Part shown: positions 34,901-43,969 of the stretch, piece by piece
Numbering within the stretch: position 1 is the first letter of the stretch
Layout: each line of letters starts with the position of its first letter
DNA from: Tubulanus polymorphus
Taxonomy: Eukaryota; Nemertea; Palaeonemertea; Tubulaniformes; Tubulanidae
DNA: 60,000 bases
NCBI RefSeq assembly: GCF_964204645.1
Contig: NC_134031.1
Location: 2,093,001 to 2,153,000 of the forward strand
Reading direction: 5' to 3'
Notes under the pieces: model-generated
Told to the model about the DNA's origin: nothing
The model's input: the letters and a program-made list of their open reading frames with translations, nothing else
Databases searched by the model: none
Translations under genes and position numbers: made by a program

Positions 34901-36690
34901 CGGCTTGAATACTCGAATCTGTGAATTCAGGGAATGGCGACTGTTAGTTGTATTTAATTCGTTTATCCGTCGGTGGCCGGTGGGTTACCAAACCCGGGGG
35001 CAAATCGAAATTAATTTGTCGAGCGTACAAGCTGTGGGTTACACACAGTAAAATTAATTACACGCGCAGTTCGCGTCACGTGATCACTGATTCACATAGA
35101 AATCGACATCTAAATGCCTGTGGTTTCTTTTAAACAGTTTTTGCACTCCAACAACGACAAACGAAAGGCCGATTTCATAGACCAGGGAATGGTCCAAACC
35201 CCGCGGACATTTCAAAATAAATCCGTAATTTTTGTCGGTTAGTTCATCCCCCACTGTTAGATGTCCGGCTTATAGTTTTTAGCCGACACGTCGCTCAAAA
35301 ATATATATATATATATATACATTTTTATTCAAGAACTTTGCATTTTTGGCTTAATTATTGTGGGATATATCGCTTATCACGTTTGTTCGGGGCTTCCTTT
35401 TCCCGATTAAGCGAATAGATGCCCGCGAAAAAACATCGTTCAAGAAACGAAACTCAACCACCACCACAGGATTCGACCCCACGAATGTTGGACTGATGGA
35501 CCATTAAAAGTGGAATCCCGATGGCTTATATCATGGTTTTTCATCAACCTAATGGATTCATCTATTTATACATCCATGCGTGTATATACATATATGTCTT
35601 CTTTCCTTGAAATGAGATACCCTTAAATTCTGAGTCTGAAATTAAACCCGGTAACGCGATTGAAATTCTACTTCCTGCGAATTTAACGAATATAGAAATT
35701 CGTAAGTGAATTAACCTTCGCTGAATTCTATTTCGAGGAAAGCCTATTATGACGTAGGCGTCTATTTACGTGTAGAAGAAAACCCGGTCGGTCGGTCGAT
35801 TAGAATCATTCGGGGCTGATTTTTCACTAATCTTCGCCGCGTCACAGATGAATTATAGCTTCTTTACGGCACTTGCGTGTTTGAATTTATTAGAACAGAT
35901 TGTTTTTGCTTTCCGATCAATCACGGCGCAGCTCGCTCGCTCGCGTCGCGGCTGCGAACAGGGAAAATTCGTGATGGCGAACGATGATACTTTGTGTCTA
36001 ATGGTCCCGACCGATTTTCACCGGCAATTTATTCAAATATTTCCGATTCGACAATTGCTCTCGATCTTTTCGATTAACGCGACGCTCGTCTTCATTAAGA
36101 ACGAATAAAGAAAGAGCTCGGTTACTTAATGACTTAAAAAGATTCCTCAGAACAAGAAATAGTGAGTTATTCGAAAATAAAATGAAATACGACTAATCCG
36201 AGAAAGGGAAAATTAGTGACGGTATCCGGGAATCTTTCGAATCAGTTGCGACCTTCCTCGACTAAATATCCTTCAATATTTTATGATTTTGTGATGGAAA
36301 AACAACTTTTCTACTGCCATAAAACCATTATTCGTTTCTAAAAGATCGAATTTCACGAGGATAAAAACAACTATTTCAGAAACTGTGCCTTTTTATCGCC
36401 GTTCGATTGAGATTTGACGTAGACCTGGCGCTGCTGCTGAGGAATGCGTACAATTTTAATGAACTTCACGGCGCATTTTTCAAATATCGCCGAGAATCTT
36501 CTCAATCCAGATACAGCAGTAATAAACCGCCGACTCGAATTTCACGTGAAATTCCGCGTGAACCAAACTGTCGATCTGGGACGAGGAAAACGGTATTAGT
36601 AGTATTAGAATTACTCGGACAAAATCGTATCCTGAAATCTTTGAACTTCTAGGTATAATTCCACTAACGATTACACGATTTAACGATTAC
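31964..36690. other. Long stretch without a supported gene
   Basis: There are several medium frames (34401-34811 minus, 34582-34773 plus, 35848-36108 plus, 36407-36652 plus) but none with a domain, signal peptide or splice pair I can defend. 33660-33960 has a base composition and GGT/ACC-rich texture unlike its neighbours, and may be an unrecognised repeat. A short TATATATATATATATATATA tract lies at 35301-35320. A degenerate B-box-like AGGATTCGACCCC lies at 35468-35480. Confidence 0.4.
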
Positions 36691-36693
36691 ATT

Positions 36694-37065
36694 TGACCCG
36701 GGACAATGATATTTTCCCCGAGCCGAATTAGGTCCGGGCCAATCGTTAACACTGGTGCTAAATGGGCCTGTTCGACACGGGCCAATTTGGCCCGCGACCA
36801 GAAACGTTGGACCACGCCCGTGGCAAATTTTAGTTAGTACGGTTCGAATAATTTCGTGCGATGCTCATTGGTTCTAGAGTTGACTCGGCATCGTTTTGAT
36901 AGCATGTAAGTAACGGATGAGATATTTACGTGTGAATATGCTTCCTCGTTTAGCACACGGCAAATCAATCGAATCGGGTCTGGTTCGGGCCATATTCAGC
37001 TGAATCGTCACCGCGCGTGCGCTGAAACTCTGATGTCCTACTATTACAACGACCCGGGCCTCGAG
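36694..37065. mobile_element. MITE-like element, family F copy 1
   Basis: It shares ordered blocks with 50446-50745: GACCAGAAACGTTGGACC, CATTGGTTCTAGAGT, GCATCGTTTTGATAGCATGTAAGTAACGG and TTACGTGTGAA. Its left part (TTCCCCGAGCCGAATTAGGTC) matches the inverse of the right end of the other copy, as expected for terminal inverted repeats. GACCCGGG occurs at both ends. Non-coding. Confidence 0.6.
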
Positions 37066-37108
37066 TCAGGATGACGGTTATTACACGTGTAACAGTGTGT
37101 TTTACGCA

Positions 37109-37392
37109 TCATAGTTTATTTGTTCTGCGATAGTTATATTTTACCGGATCGTCGTCGCCGTGAACACATTGAGAGACTGACGACGTCGACACTAAGTTAA
37201 TACGCTTATTCGCCCCATAAATTCTCTCTTTGATCTCGCTCCCGCGTTTAATTGCCGTTGTGGCATTAACACTTTTAGGAACGATACTAAAGTTCGTCCC
37301 GGCGGACCCGCGCCTCGTACACGACTGAGTAGTCTGCTTTCCGATTTGTGGTTTCTCATCCGCCGACAAAGTCTTACAAAATCTTGACGAAA
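37109..37392 (-). other. Unassigned hydrophilic ORF, possible exon
   Basis: The minus-strand frame stays open for about 95 codons and ends at TAA... TGA near 37109. It follows an acceptor-like GATTTTTTCCTAG...AATCAG. The translation is polar and Lys/Arg/Ser-rich, with Cys in FCKTL, QSCTRR and SQCVHGDDD. It has no ATG at the start, no poly(A) signal after the stop and no domain I recognise. A terminal exon is conceivable but chance is as likely. Confidence 0.15.
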
Positions 37393-37399
37393 ACACTGA

Positions 37400-38490
37400 T
37401 TGCTTGGCTAGGAAAAAATCACTTTAGTTTCAAATACTTTTCAAACTTTCAACGACTTATCTTTTCAATGGGTAACTCTGCTAATGTTTTATTCAATCAT
37501 CAAACCTATTAGGTAACGTGATGATATGTAAATCGCTCTAAAACATAGCACGGTATAAAAAGATGTGTTTAAGAATCATACAATTATGATTATGATTATT
37601 ATCATATATTAGATGAAAATGGGGCATTCGATCCTCTCCTGCTTGTCCGAAAATCGTGGTATACTATAGATATGAAAAATTAGCAACATTTGTTGTCAAT
37701 TGTTAAGGTTGAGAATTTGATGGAGTGCCCATATCATTTTTCGCTCTCAATGGAAGCCGTTGAAATTCGCTGATTGAAAAGACTGTCTCTCAGATCGAGA
37801 ACGGTGGTGCGTGAAACTCACCAACCGATTAGTTTCGAATCCTGAATTACGCTGGTTGCATTTGTACCCTGATATTTCCCCTTCTGTCCTTGAAATTCGT
37901 TCTCTCGATCGACCTTCGAACATCAGATATATTTCGATAACGTTTTTTTTTTTTGTTGAAAACCGAGCCAACTGCACTTGAATGATGAATCAATTTTTCT
38001 ACCAAAGCGTTGAGATATGTTCAAATGTATATAACATACGGTGATATGATGTACATAAGTACTTTCCGAAACACCTACAGCAACTGCGCCTATAAATAAA
38101 TTTCGCATATCGAATCCGATCGAAGAACCGTCACTATCACTGGTTCCACGTGTCTAACGCCGCCAGAAGAACGATTCGAAAACTGATACAATTCAAATGA
38201 TTTAAACGAATATAAAGATGCATTTATAACAAAGCCGGAAAGTTGGTTTCGTGTCATAGTTCGATTCTTACTAAGAATTGAAGAAAAAATCATTGAAACG
38301 AAATCTTCCTACAAACCTTGTAGTTACATTGTAGAATAACCGGCAAAATTGAAAGTGAATTTAGCTTTTATGAAATATCGCATTCGAAGACAATTGAATA
38401 CGAGTAGAATTTACTGCACTAGTGTAGAGGACCTGGTTCGCGTAAACACAGTGACGGAAAGTTCATAGCATCTCAGTTGTACGAACAAGT
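37400..38490. other. Non-genic DNA
   Basis: AT-rich with a T10 run at 37943-37953. Two minus-strand frames (37747-37977, 37923-38108) are unsupported. No repeats are recognised. Confidence 0.45.
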
Positions 38491-38494
38491 AAAT

Positions 38495-38759
38495 AACTTT
38501 AACTTTAACTTCATTTATTCATCGCGACAATATGTCGTGTATAAGGATATAGAAAAACATACAGATTCATACATTATGTAAGAAACAAGATATTTACAGA
38601 ACATTTCATCATTTATATAATATTCATTAATAAGTTCGGGTTCTTCGTATTCAATAGCTCGTAAATCTCCGCCTCGGTTAGTCTCGCCCTCTGGTGAGCG
38701 AAATAGTTACAACCCGATGGGAGAGAATAGTTCCTACATCTGATTTCGCGTCTTTTCAT
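38495..38759 (-). mobile_element. Retroelement 3' end with AAGTTA-type tail
   Basis: On the minus strand an ATG at 38759 opens 48 codons to TAA at 38613-38615 (MKRREIRCRN... RLTEAEIYELLNTKNPNLLMNII). About 100 bp of UTR follow, with AATAAA immediately before three AGTTAA units at 38495-38513. This coding end, UTR, AATAAA and short tandem tail repeat the organisation of 7092-7480 and fit a LINE 3' terminus. I do not recognise the peptide. A cellular last exon is a second possibility. Confidence 0.4.
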
Positions 38760-38764
38760 CAAAG

Positions 38765-39425
38765 CCCAAAAGACTCATAAAGAAAACTTGCTGTTTTAAA
38801 CTCGTTCTGTCGTATCGTATTGTCTGCTATCAAAAGAAGGTTTTTACGATTCTATGAAATAATATCGCTTCTGCCAAACAGTCCATTCAATATAATCGTC
38901 ATTGATTCTATTATACGAGCACTTTGCGTCGAGTATCCGAATAAGGTCACGTGACGCGCCGCTGCGCGCATTGATATAATCACCGGAAGCAATCTAAATC
39001 TCGTCCCTTTATAGAGGCGATGAATAGCTAATGAACTATCTAATTAGTCGGTTATGAACCGGGGAAATCAGCGCGGACCGACAGTTATCAGCTGAAACGG
39101 CGGTCTTCGGCGATAAACACGCATGAATAAAATATCCCGTCTCAGGCCGATAAACTCCGTCCATTCGAGTCACCGGCCACACGTACCGAATACGTGCACA
39201 AGAGACGCCCTCCGAATCAACAATTTCATCGTCATTGATTTTACTTATAGGTTATCACGAGGAAAAATTGTGGAAGAGCCGGTTTCGAGTCCAAATCCGA
39301 AAAACCAAATATTACTAATGAGGCTAGCTAGATTGATTTGAGTGCGAGTTTTCACTACTAGTGTATAGAAGCTTCATGGTTAAGGTTCACTCATTCACCT
39401 GATGAAGATACTAAACAGCTGTATA
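38765..39425. other. Non-genic DNA
   Basis: Includes an E-box-like GTCACGTGACGC near 38945. The plus ATG frame at 39123-39341 (72 codons) is unsupported. Confidence 0.4.
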
Positions 39426-39437
39426 CTATCTACTATA

Positions 39438-39600
39438 ACGAGTAAAATCCCACAATAAAAGAATTAGATGATAAAATGTTTATTAAAACATATAAGAAAT
39501 ATTTCGGGTGGTTACTACCACCCTTCTTCAGTCTAAAATGACTTGCCAAATACATTTCTAATTCTAATTTCTAATTCTTTTATTGTGGGATTTTACTCGT
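39438..39600. mobile_element. 163-bp element with perfect 30-bp inverted ends
   Basis: Bases 39438-39467 and 39571-39600 are exact reverse complements over 30 bp (outer ACGAGTAAAATCCCACAATA). The 13-bp sequence TATCTACTATAAC occurs at 39427-39439 and again at 39638-39650, so the element plus a short right flank appears to sit between target duplications inside an older LINE. The centre, on the minus strand, has CTGAAGA, then a GGGTGG-TAGTAA-CCACCC hairpin, then GAAA. This is the arrangement of a hammerhead ribozyme core (CUGANGA-stem II-GAAA), with one extra A. The termini GTGGGATTTTACT recur alone near 41320 and 59805. Confidence 0.7.
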
Positions 39601-39663
39601 ATCGTTTTATCACGGATATTGTGATCTACCATTGATTTATCTACTATAACCTTTTAAAGTACT

Positions 39664-39764
39664 GTAAACATTTCTGGGCCTGTTGTCTGGAACGATTTGC
39701 CTCTCGTGTATCCCACAATTTCAATGAAAAATTCAAATCGCATCTCATGAATTTGCAATTTTGA
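39664..39764 (+). mobile_element. LINE carboxyl-terminal remnant, CR1/Jockey-like
   Basis: The plus strand reads NISGPVVWNDLPL and, after a one-base shift, RVSHNFNEKFKSHLMNLQF followed by TGA at about 39764. The GPxxWNxLP... FKxxLxxxL pattern is the familiar end of the ORF2 protein in CR1/Jockey-group non-LTR retrotransposons. One frameshift and upstream stop codons mark it as dead. Sequence to about 40060 is probably its 3' UTR. The palindromic element at 39438-39600 lies just upstream and interrupts the same copy. Confidence 0.65.
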
Positions 39765-39769
39765 ATTTT

Positions 39770-41080
39770 CTAAGTTAATCTGTAATCCTTTTGTTTCTGT
39801 CGTCTGCAAGAGTGTATGTATATCAGTGTGACTGTCCGCGTGAGTGTGTACGTGACACGACTGGATGCACGTGCGTATGACTGTAGTTAGTGTGAATCTG
39901 GGGATTTAGAAACTTTTACAAACCTTTGTTGGCTTCATCCAATCTCCTCCACATCATATTAGAATATCTCATTATTGTATAGTTTTGTAAATCACTTTAT
40001 GGCATGTAGTAATCTATTATGGAAAAAAGTTATCATTATTTTTATTATATTTGTCTTAAAGTTCACTGATTATGTAATAGTGTAAAACGTATGGTCATAT
40101 ACAGATTGAACGGTTGTTTCGGAGCCACAGTTCATTTTCCGGAGAACATTGTTGTAGGCAATGGTAAAACTAACTTATCAAAATGTACCACGCTCTGAAT
40201 GAACAGTTCAGACGCGCATGGCGATTTCTTTGTTTTCTGAAAATACTGATAGATTTGAGTCAAGTCTTTTTGGGCACCGGCAATTCCTCGATTCCCCACG
40301 ACGACGTTAAGGGCGAGTATCGTCCTATGAGTTACAGCATGAAATAGAAAAAATCGCATAGGAAAAGACGTAACGGTTAGATCCGTAGAGGAAAGAACGT
40401 GATTTTACACGAGTTCTTGTTCCACGCCGTCTCGTCTCATCTAAGTGCGTCGAATAGTCGTCCCGATAATGATCAACGGCGCCTCATCCGATCTACGGGG
40501 CAGCGCGTGGGCGCGATAAGGTGAGCTCAACGACGGGGAAGCTGGACATCTGTCGGCGACAGCACTGGGCGGACGCACGAACAAAAATTCTCTCGATGAT
40601 CATCACTTGTATCAAATATATACATATATACATAGACAGATGCGCTCGTCTGTTCTCGAATAAGAAATCATCATATGTTGCGACTGTTTGAATAGATTGC
40701 CCTGTGACAGGAATACCGACAGTCGCCAAGTATCTATCCAATTATTTTCAAGTGTTTTTTTTCGCTGCCTCTACCTGTCGAATACCTCGTATGTCTCCGC
40801 AATATAACGCGTCCTTCAAGCTTTATTATTTGTTTACAGCGCTAGCGAGAAGCGTTCTCAGTATATTTTCAGACCTTCCTCTAGTTCGCTAGTTTAATTG
40901 AAAAATCGAACGATTCGTCGCGTGTGGGTTTTTTCTAGCTAGATTTCCGTCGAAGGGAAAACAACTTTTCTTATAGCATTGTTGGAATATGTTTTTTTTC
41001 AAATTTGGTAATACATAACCTAATGAAATGATCAAAATGATGAGTCCATTGCAACCACACCGTTTTCACACTGTCATGAC
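39770..41080. other. LINE 3' UTR remnant, then non-genic DNA
   Basis: 39770-40060 is GT-rich (GTGTGTACGTGACACG and similar) and plausibly LINE 3' UTR. From 40130 to 41080 short frames on both strands (40132-40359, 40493-40741, 40704-40892) have no domains. No other feature is recognised. Confidence 0.4.
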
Positions 41081-41082
41081 AT

Positions 41083-41240
41083 GCACTCCAAAGGTTGTCT
41101 TAAAACAGGAAGTTTGTCTTGAGTTGTAAGATTAGTTTAGACCCAAGGTGCCTTAATCTGAATCTTAAATCCGAGCCATGAATGATTCATGGCTTAGATT
41201 TAAGATTCAGCTTCAGGCCATCTTGTGCGACTAGCCCCTG
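41083..41240. mobile_element. Degraded family A palindromic element
   Basis: TTGTCTTGAGTTGTAAGATTAGTTTAGACC parallels the internal blocks of family A, and the end GTGCGACTAGCCCC resembles its terminus GTGCAACTGGCCCC. The left terminus is lost or rearranged. Its middle, 41158-41210, is a near-perfect palindrome. Confidence 0.45.
41158..41210. repeat. 53-bp near-perfect palindrome
   Basis: 41158-41183 and 41185-41210 are reverse complements at 24 of 26 positions around a single G. The arm begins CTGAATCTTAAATC and ends GCCATGAAT. The lack of any loop means it could extrude as a cruciform. It sits inside the degraded family A element. Confidence 0.9.
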
Positions 41241-41500
41241 GCGAGAGCTTTTGGGAAACGGCCAAAATACTCACCGTGACTATAATATTCAATTTCCTGA
41301 TTCTAACTTTTTCATCGTGGGATTTTGCTTCAAAAGATGCTCAAATAGAATACATATATCAGAATAACACATGGTGTGTATACTTTCACACTTACGAAAC
41401 GCATGCGCGAAATAACGACCTCAGTTTTGACTATGATACGTAAATGAACAGGTTTTATTTAGAAGGTGGTTTATGTTATCGACACTTAGAATCAATGGTT

Positions 41501-41524
41501 TTCTCTCCCTCTCTCTCTCTCTCG
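41501..41524. repeat. (CT)n tract
   Basis: TTCTCTCCCTCTCTCTCTCTCTC, a short pyrimidine repeat. Not coding. Confidence 0.8.
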
Positions 41525-41857
41525 TTATTGATTGGGTTTTGCTGTTGCCGGTGGGCTGCTGTTATTACCCCGCAATTCTCGATAAACACAAACAGACGAT
41601 AGTGTTTAATTTCGCCACTATTTTACTACGCGTCCTATATTCGAACGTCTTAGATTCGTTCGTAAATTTACTCGGTTCTACTTGGGAACAATAATATTCG
41701 TCAGTCGTGAATCAACTGGCTTTAAATATTAAATCACTCGCTAGTTGCTGCTGCCGGTTCGGTCAAAGTCGTGAGATTTATGCCAGGTGCTTTAGTTCGT
41801 ACGCGAGCCGCCAGAGGCGCTGATTACGCTTGTGTATGTTGCAGGCGCAGCGGTGAA

Positions 41858-41864
41858 TATAAAA
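41858..41864 (+). promoter_or_regulatory. TATA box for the 41939 gene
   Basis: TATAAAA stands 81 bp before the ATG at 41939. Transcription would begin near 41882-41890, giving a 5' leader of about 50 nt with no upstream ATG. The preceding 100 bp are CG-richer than the surroundings. The spacing fits a pol II core promoter, but the start site itself is inferred. Confidence 0.5.
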
Positions 41865-41938
41865 CTCAGACGGCCAACGACAGACGATTGAAAACCGGAT
41901 TCGCAACTGTTAAAGGACACTTCGCATCTCAGTGCAAC

Positions 41939-42043
41939 ATGGAGCTAGTAAGGTTTAACGCGATTTCAGTGGTCATACTCGTGTTTGCCTACAGTTACAC
42001 AACTCATGCCGTTCCAGTAGCAGATAAAACTGCCAAAAATCAG
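41939..42043 (+). CDS. First coding exon of a secreted protein
   Basis: ATG at 41939 encodes 35 residues to a splice donor CAG|GTCAGT at 42043/42044, ending in phase 0. Residues 1-24 form a classic signal peptide: short MELVRFN start, hydrophobic AISVVILVFAYSY core and a small-residue cleavage site TTHA-VP. The remaining exon residues, VPVADKTAKNQ, would start a propeptide or mature chain. The TATA box, short leader, clear signal sequence and consensus donor together make this the best gene start in the window. Neuropeptide, hormone and other small secreted precursors often have such an exon. I do not recognise the family. Without splicing the frame ends two codons later (VS, stop). Confidence 0.55.
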
Positions 42044-42109
42044 GTCAGTTAACACCAAAAAATGTCGTCGAATGTTTTCTAAATGTTGTGAAAGTTTACC
42101 GTTGTTAAT

Positions 42110-43005
42110 TGTCTTATCGTAATTCTAGCTATTTTGAACGGGAAAAGTTGCCGAACTCGTCCTAATATTATGAACTATTTCGTTTTATTAGGAATCGTAA
42201 GTAGGATATATAGAGAGGTCGTGTTGAATAAACTTTACAGGTTAACGACAGTCATCTTAATCCGAATTTGAAAAGACGGCAAGTTGTGAATTTTAGTGCA
42301 ATTTTAATCATTTATTTTATCTATACTAGCCAAAAACGTTTAACAAAATGATTTTCATTCGTTTTCATTACAAGCGCGGTTTTAGTTTTAGTTCTATGAA
42401 TCGGAATCTTGGGGTTTTAGATTTTCATATTGAAGTATGCGGGCATCCTCAAGCCGGGCATGGCGGTCATCAACTAATTTGCACGATACAAAATCATCGC
42501 CTTCAATATCTCCATCGTTTACTTATAACCTCTTAATCTTCGATTTTCCCTACGATCTAACAATCGTTTGGGCGTTTTCGTTTTTAATCGAATATTTCGC
42601 ATGAAAGAAAAGAAATTATTTGAAAAAAGAAATGATTGTTATCTATACGCGTGATATCTGAAGTGACGCCTACGCGGTTCATTAAGGCGCTCTTTCATCA
42701 ATCATTTAGTGAATTGTTTACATTGAATCGATTCGTACGAAATTATCGTTACGAAAGTATCTACAAACCTAAACTAATCATATCTGAAATTTGATCAGAT
42801 AAGGAAATTACTTCCAGACTCGTGTTACAAACTCGGATGACAGCGCCAGACGTGGTTTTAAGCTAAAATGACTAATTACTCATATATGAATTGATGATAT
42901 TATACTTAAGCCGATACTATGTCGAAAAAAGATGTTTTTCCTTTTAACGACGGTAGCGACTGTTAAAGAATGTTTTGTTTTTTTTTTCTCGAAATGATTG
43001 ACTAG
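42110..43005. other. Probable intron or flank of the secreted-protein gene
   Basis: AT-rich sequence between the 42044 donor and the 43005 acceptor candidate. The frame at 42348-42536 (ATG, 62 codons) has no domain. No repeats are recognised. Confidence 0.35.
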
Positions 43006-43107
43006 GTTTTTGCTGCACGCGGGCTGTTGAAGAAAGATTATAAAGCTCCTGCAATACGATCTACCCTTTGTTGGCCACAACGTTATTTGAAATCGAATTC
43101 TAATTAA
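43006..43107 (+). CDS. Possible terminal exon of the secreted-protein gene
   Basis: After a T-rich tract (42975-42990) and GATTGACTAG, an acceptor at 43004-43005 opens a frame in phase 0 with the 41939 exon. It encodes 33 residues to TAA at 43105-43107, including LLKK, a possible dibasic cleavage site, and a single Cys in STLCWPQRYLK. AATAAA follows at 43248-43253, about 140 bp downstream. Joined, the product would be 68 residues. The choice is uncertain. An alternative acceptor at 42239-42240 also continues in phase 0 (VNDSHLNPNLKRR...) to a stop near 42348, and further exons may lie downstream. Confidence 0.25.
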   Translation, partial: VFAARGLLKKDYKAPAIRSTLCWPQRYLKSNSN

Positions 43108-43389
43108 GTAGATAAACAAAATGAATGGAAATCCGCATAATATATAATCTGATTGACGAATTTATCGGTTTTAATTAGTGATTTCTCCCCGAGGAATTGG
43201 GATTTGCATTTTTCGGAAGCGCGTGCGGCCGATCGAAAAGGAGCGTAAATAAAATCTCGATACAAAAATACTATAATTTAGAGTAAATTTATTACGAAAT
43301 CGTCGAAATTCCGAGAAACTTTACGAAAAACATCTAGAATTATTAGAATTATTGTGCGAAGTTTTTTCTTATTCCAACTACGTAGCGAT

Positions 43390-43499
<110 letters not shown>

Positions 43500-43632
43500 C
43501 GATTGGGAAATATATGATACTATTTATATGATTATATCAACGTATTCAAAACGAACTGATTAATGGACGTACAAGATCAAAGGTAAAATCGCGCTCTTCG
43601 AATTACGTCTATTAATTGTATTTCATTTCGAA

Positions 43633-43899
43633 TCATCTATACGTGATGAATGAAGTTATTCGCATGGAATTCACTATTACGGTGAGTCTATTATTAACGA
43701 GTGGCGGAGAGAGAGAGTTTGCTGATCGTTTCAAGGACTGGCTCTCGTGACGATTCGTATCATCGTCAAAACCCCTACCGCTCGTCTGATGATCGTCCCG
43801 ACAACAGCTTCTAGGATGATACGTCACGCATGGTTTTCCATTAGCGCAACCAACCAAAGGGTTCGCCTCCCTGCTCCGATAAATAAACCCGCTCAACAC
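43633..43899 (-). other. Unassigned Cys-containing minus-strand frame
   Basis: An 88-codon frame whose middle reads VGCANGKPCVTYHPRSCCRDD, a C-x5-C-x7-CC spacing that recalls the start of inhibitor-cystine-knot-type peptides. It is followed by a polar, cysteine-free tail. A fair acceptor (TTATTTATCGGAGCAG) lies just upstream at about 43873. It has no signal peptide, no later cysteines and no clear donor. It is a possible internal exon at most, or chance. Confidence 0.15.
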
Positions 43900-43969
43900 A
43901 AGCTACCAGTTCACAGCGGACTTGGCTCGGTATTTTTGGTCGGTTTAAACTGGTCCGTTTTGTAATGGA

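Noticed and set aside
42127-42145. Acceptor TTCTAG at about 42128 as exon 2 of the secreted-peptide gene
   Set aside because: Although the site looks good, the phase-0 frame after it meets TGA at the third codon.
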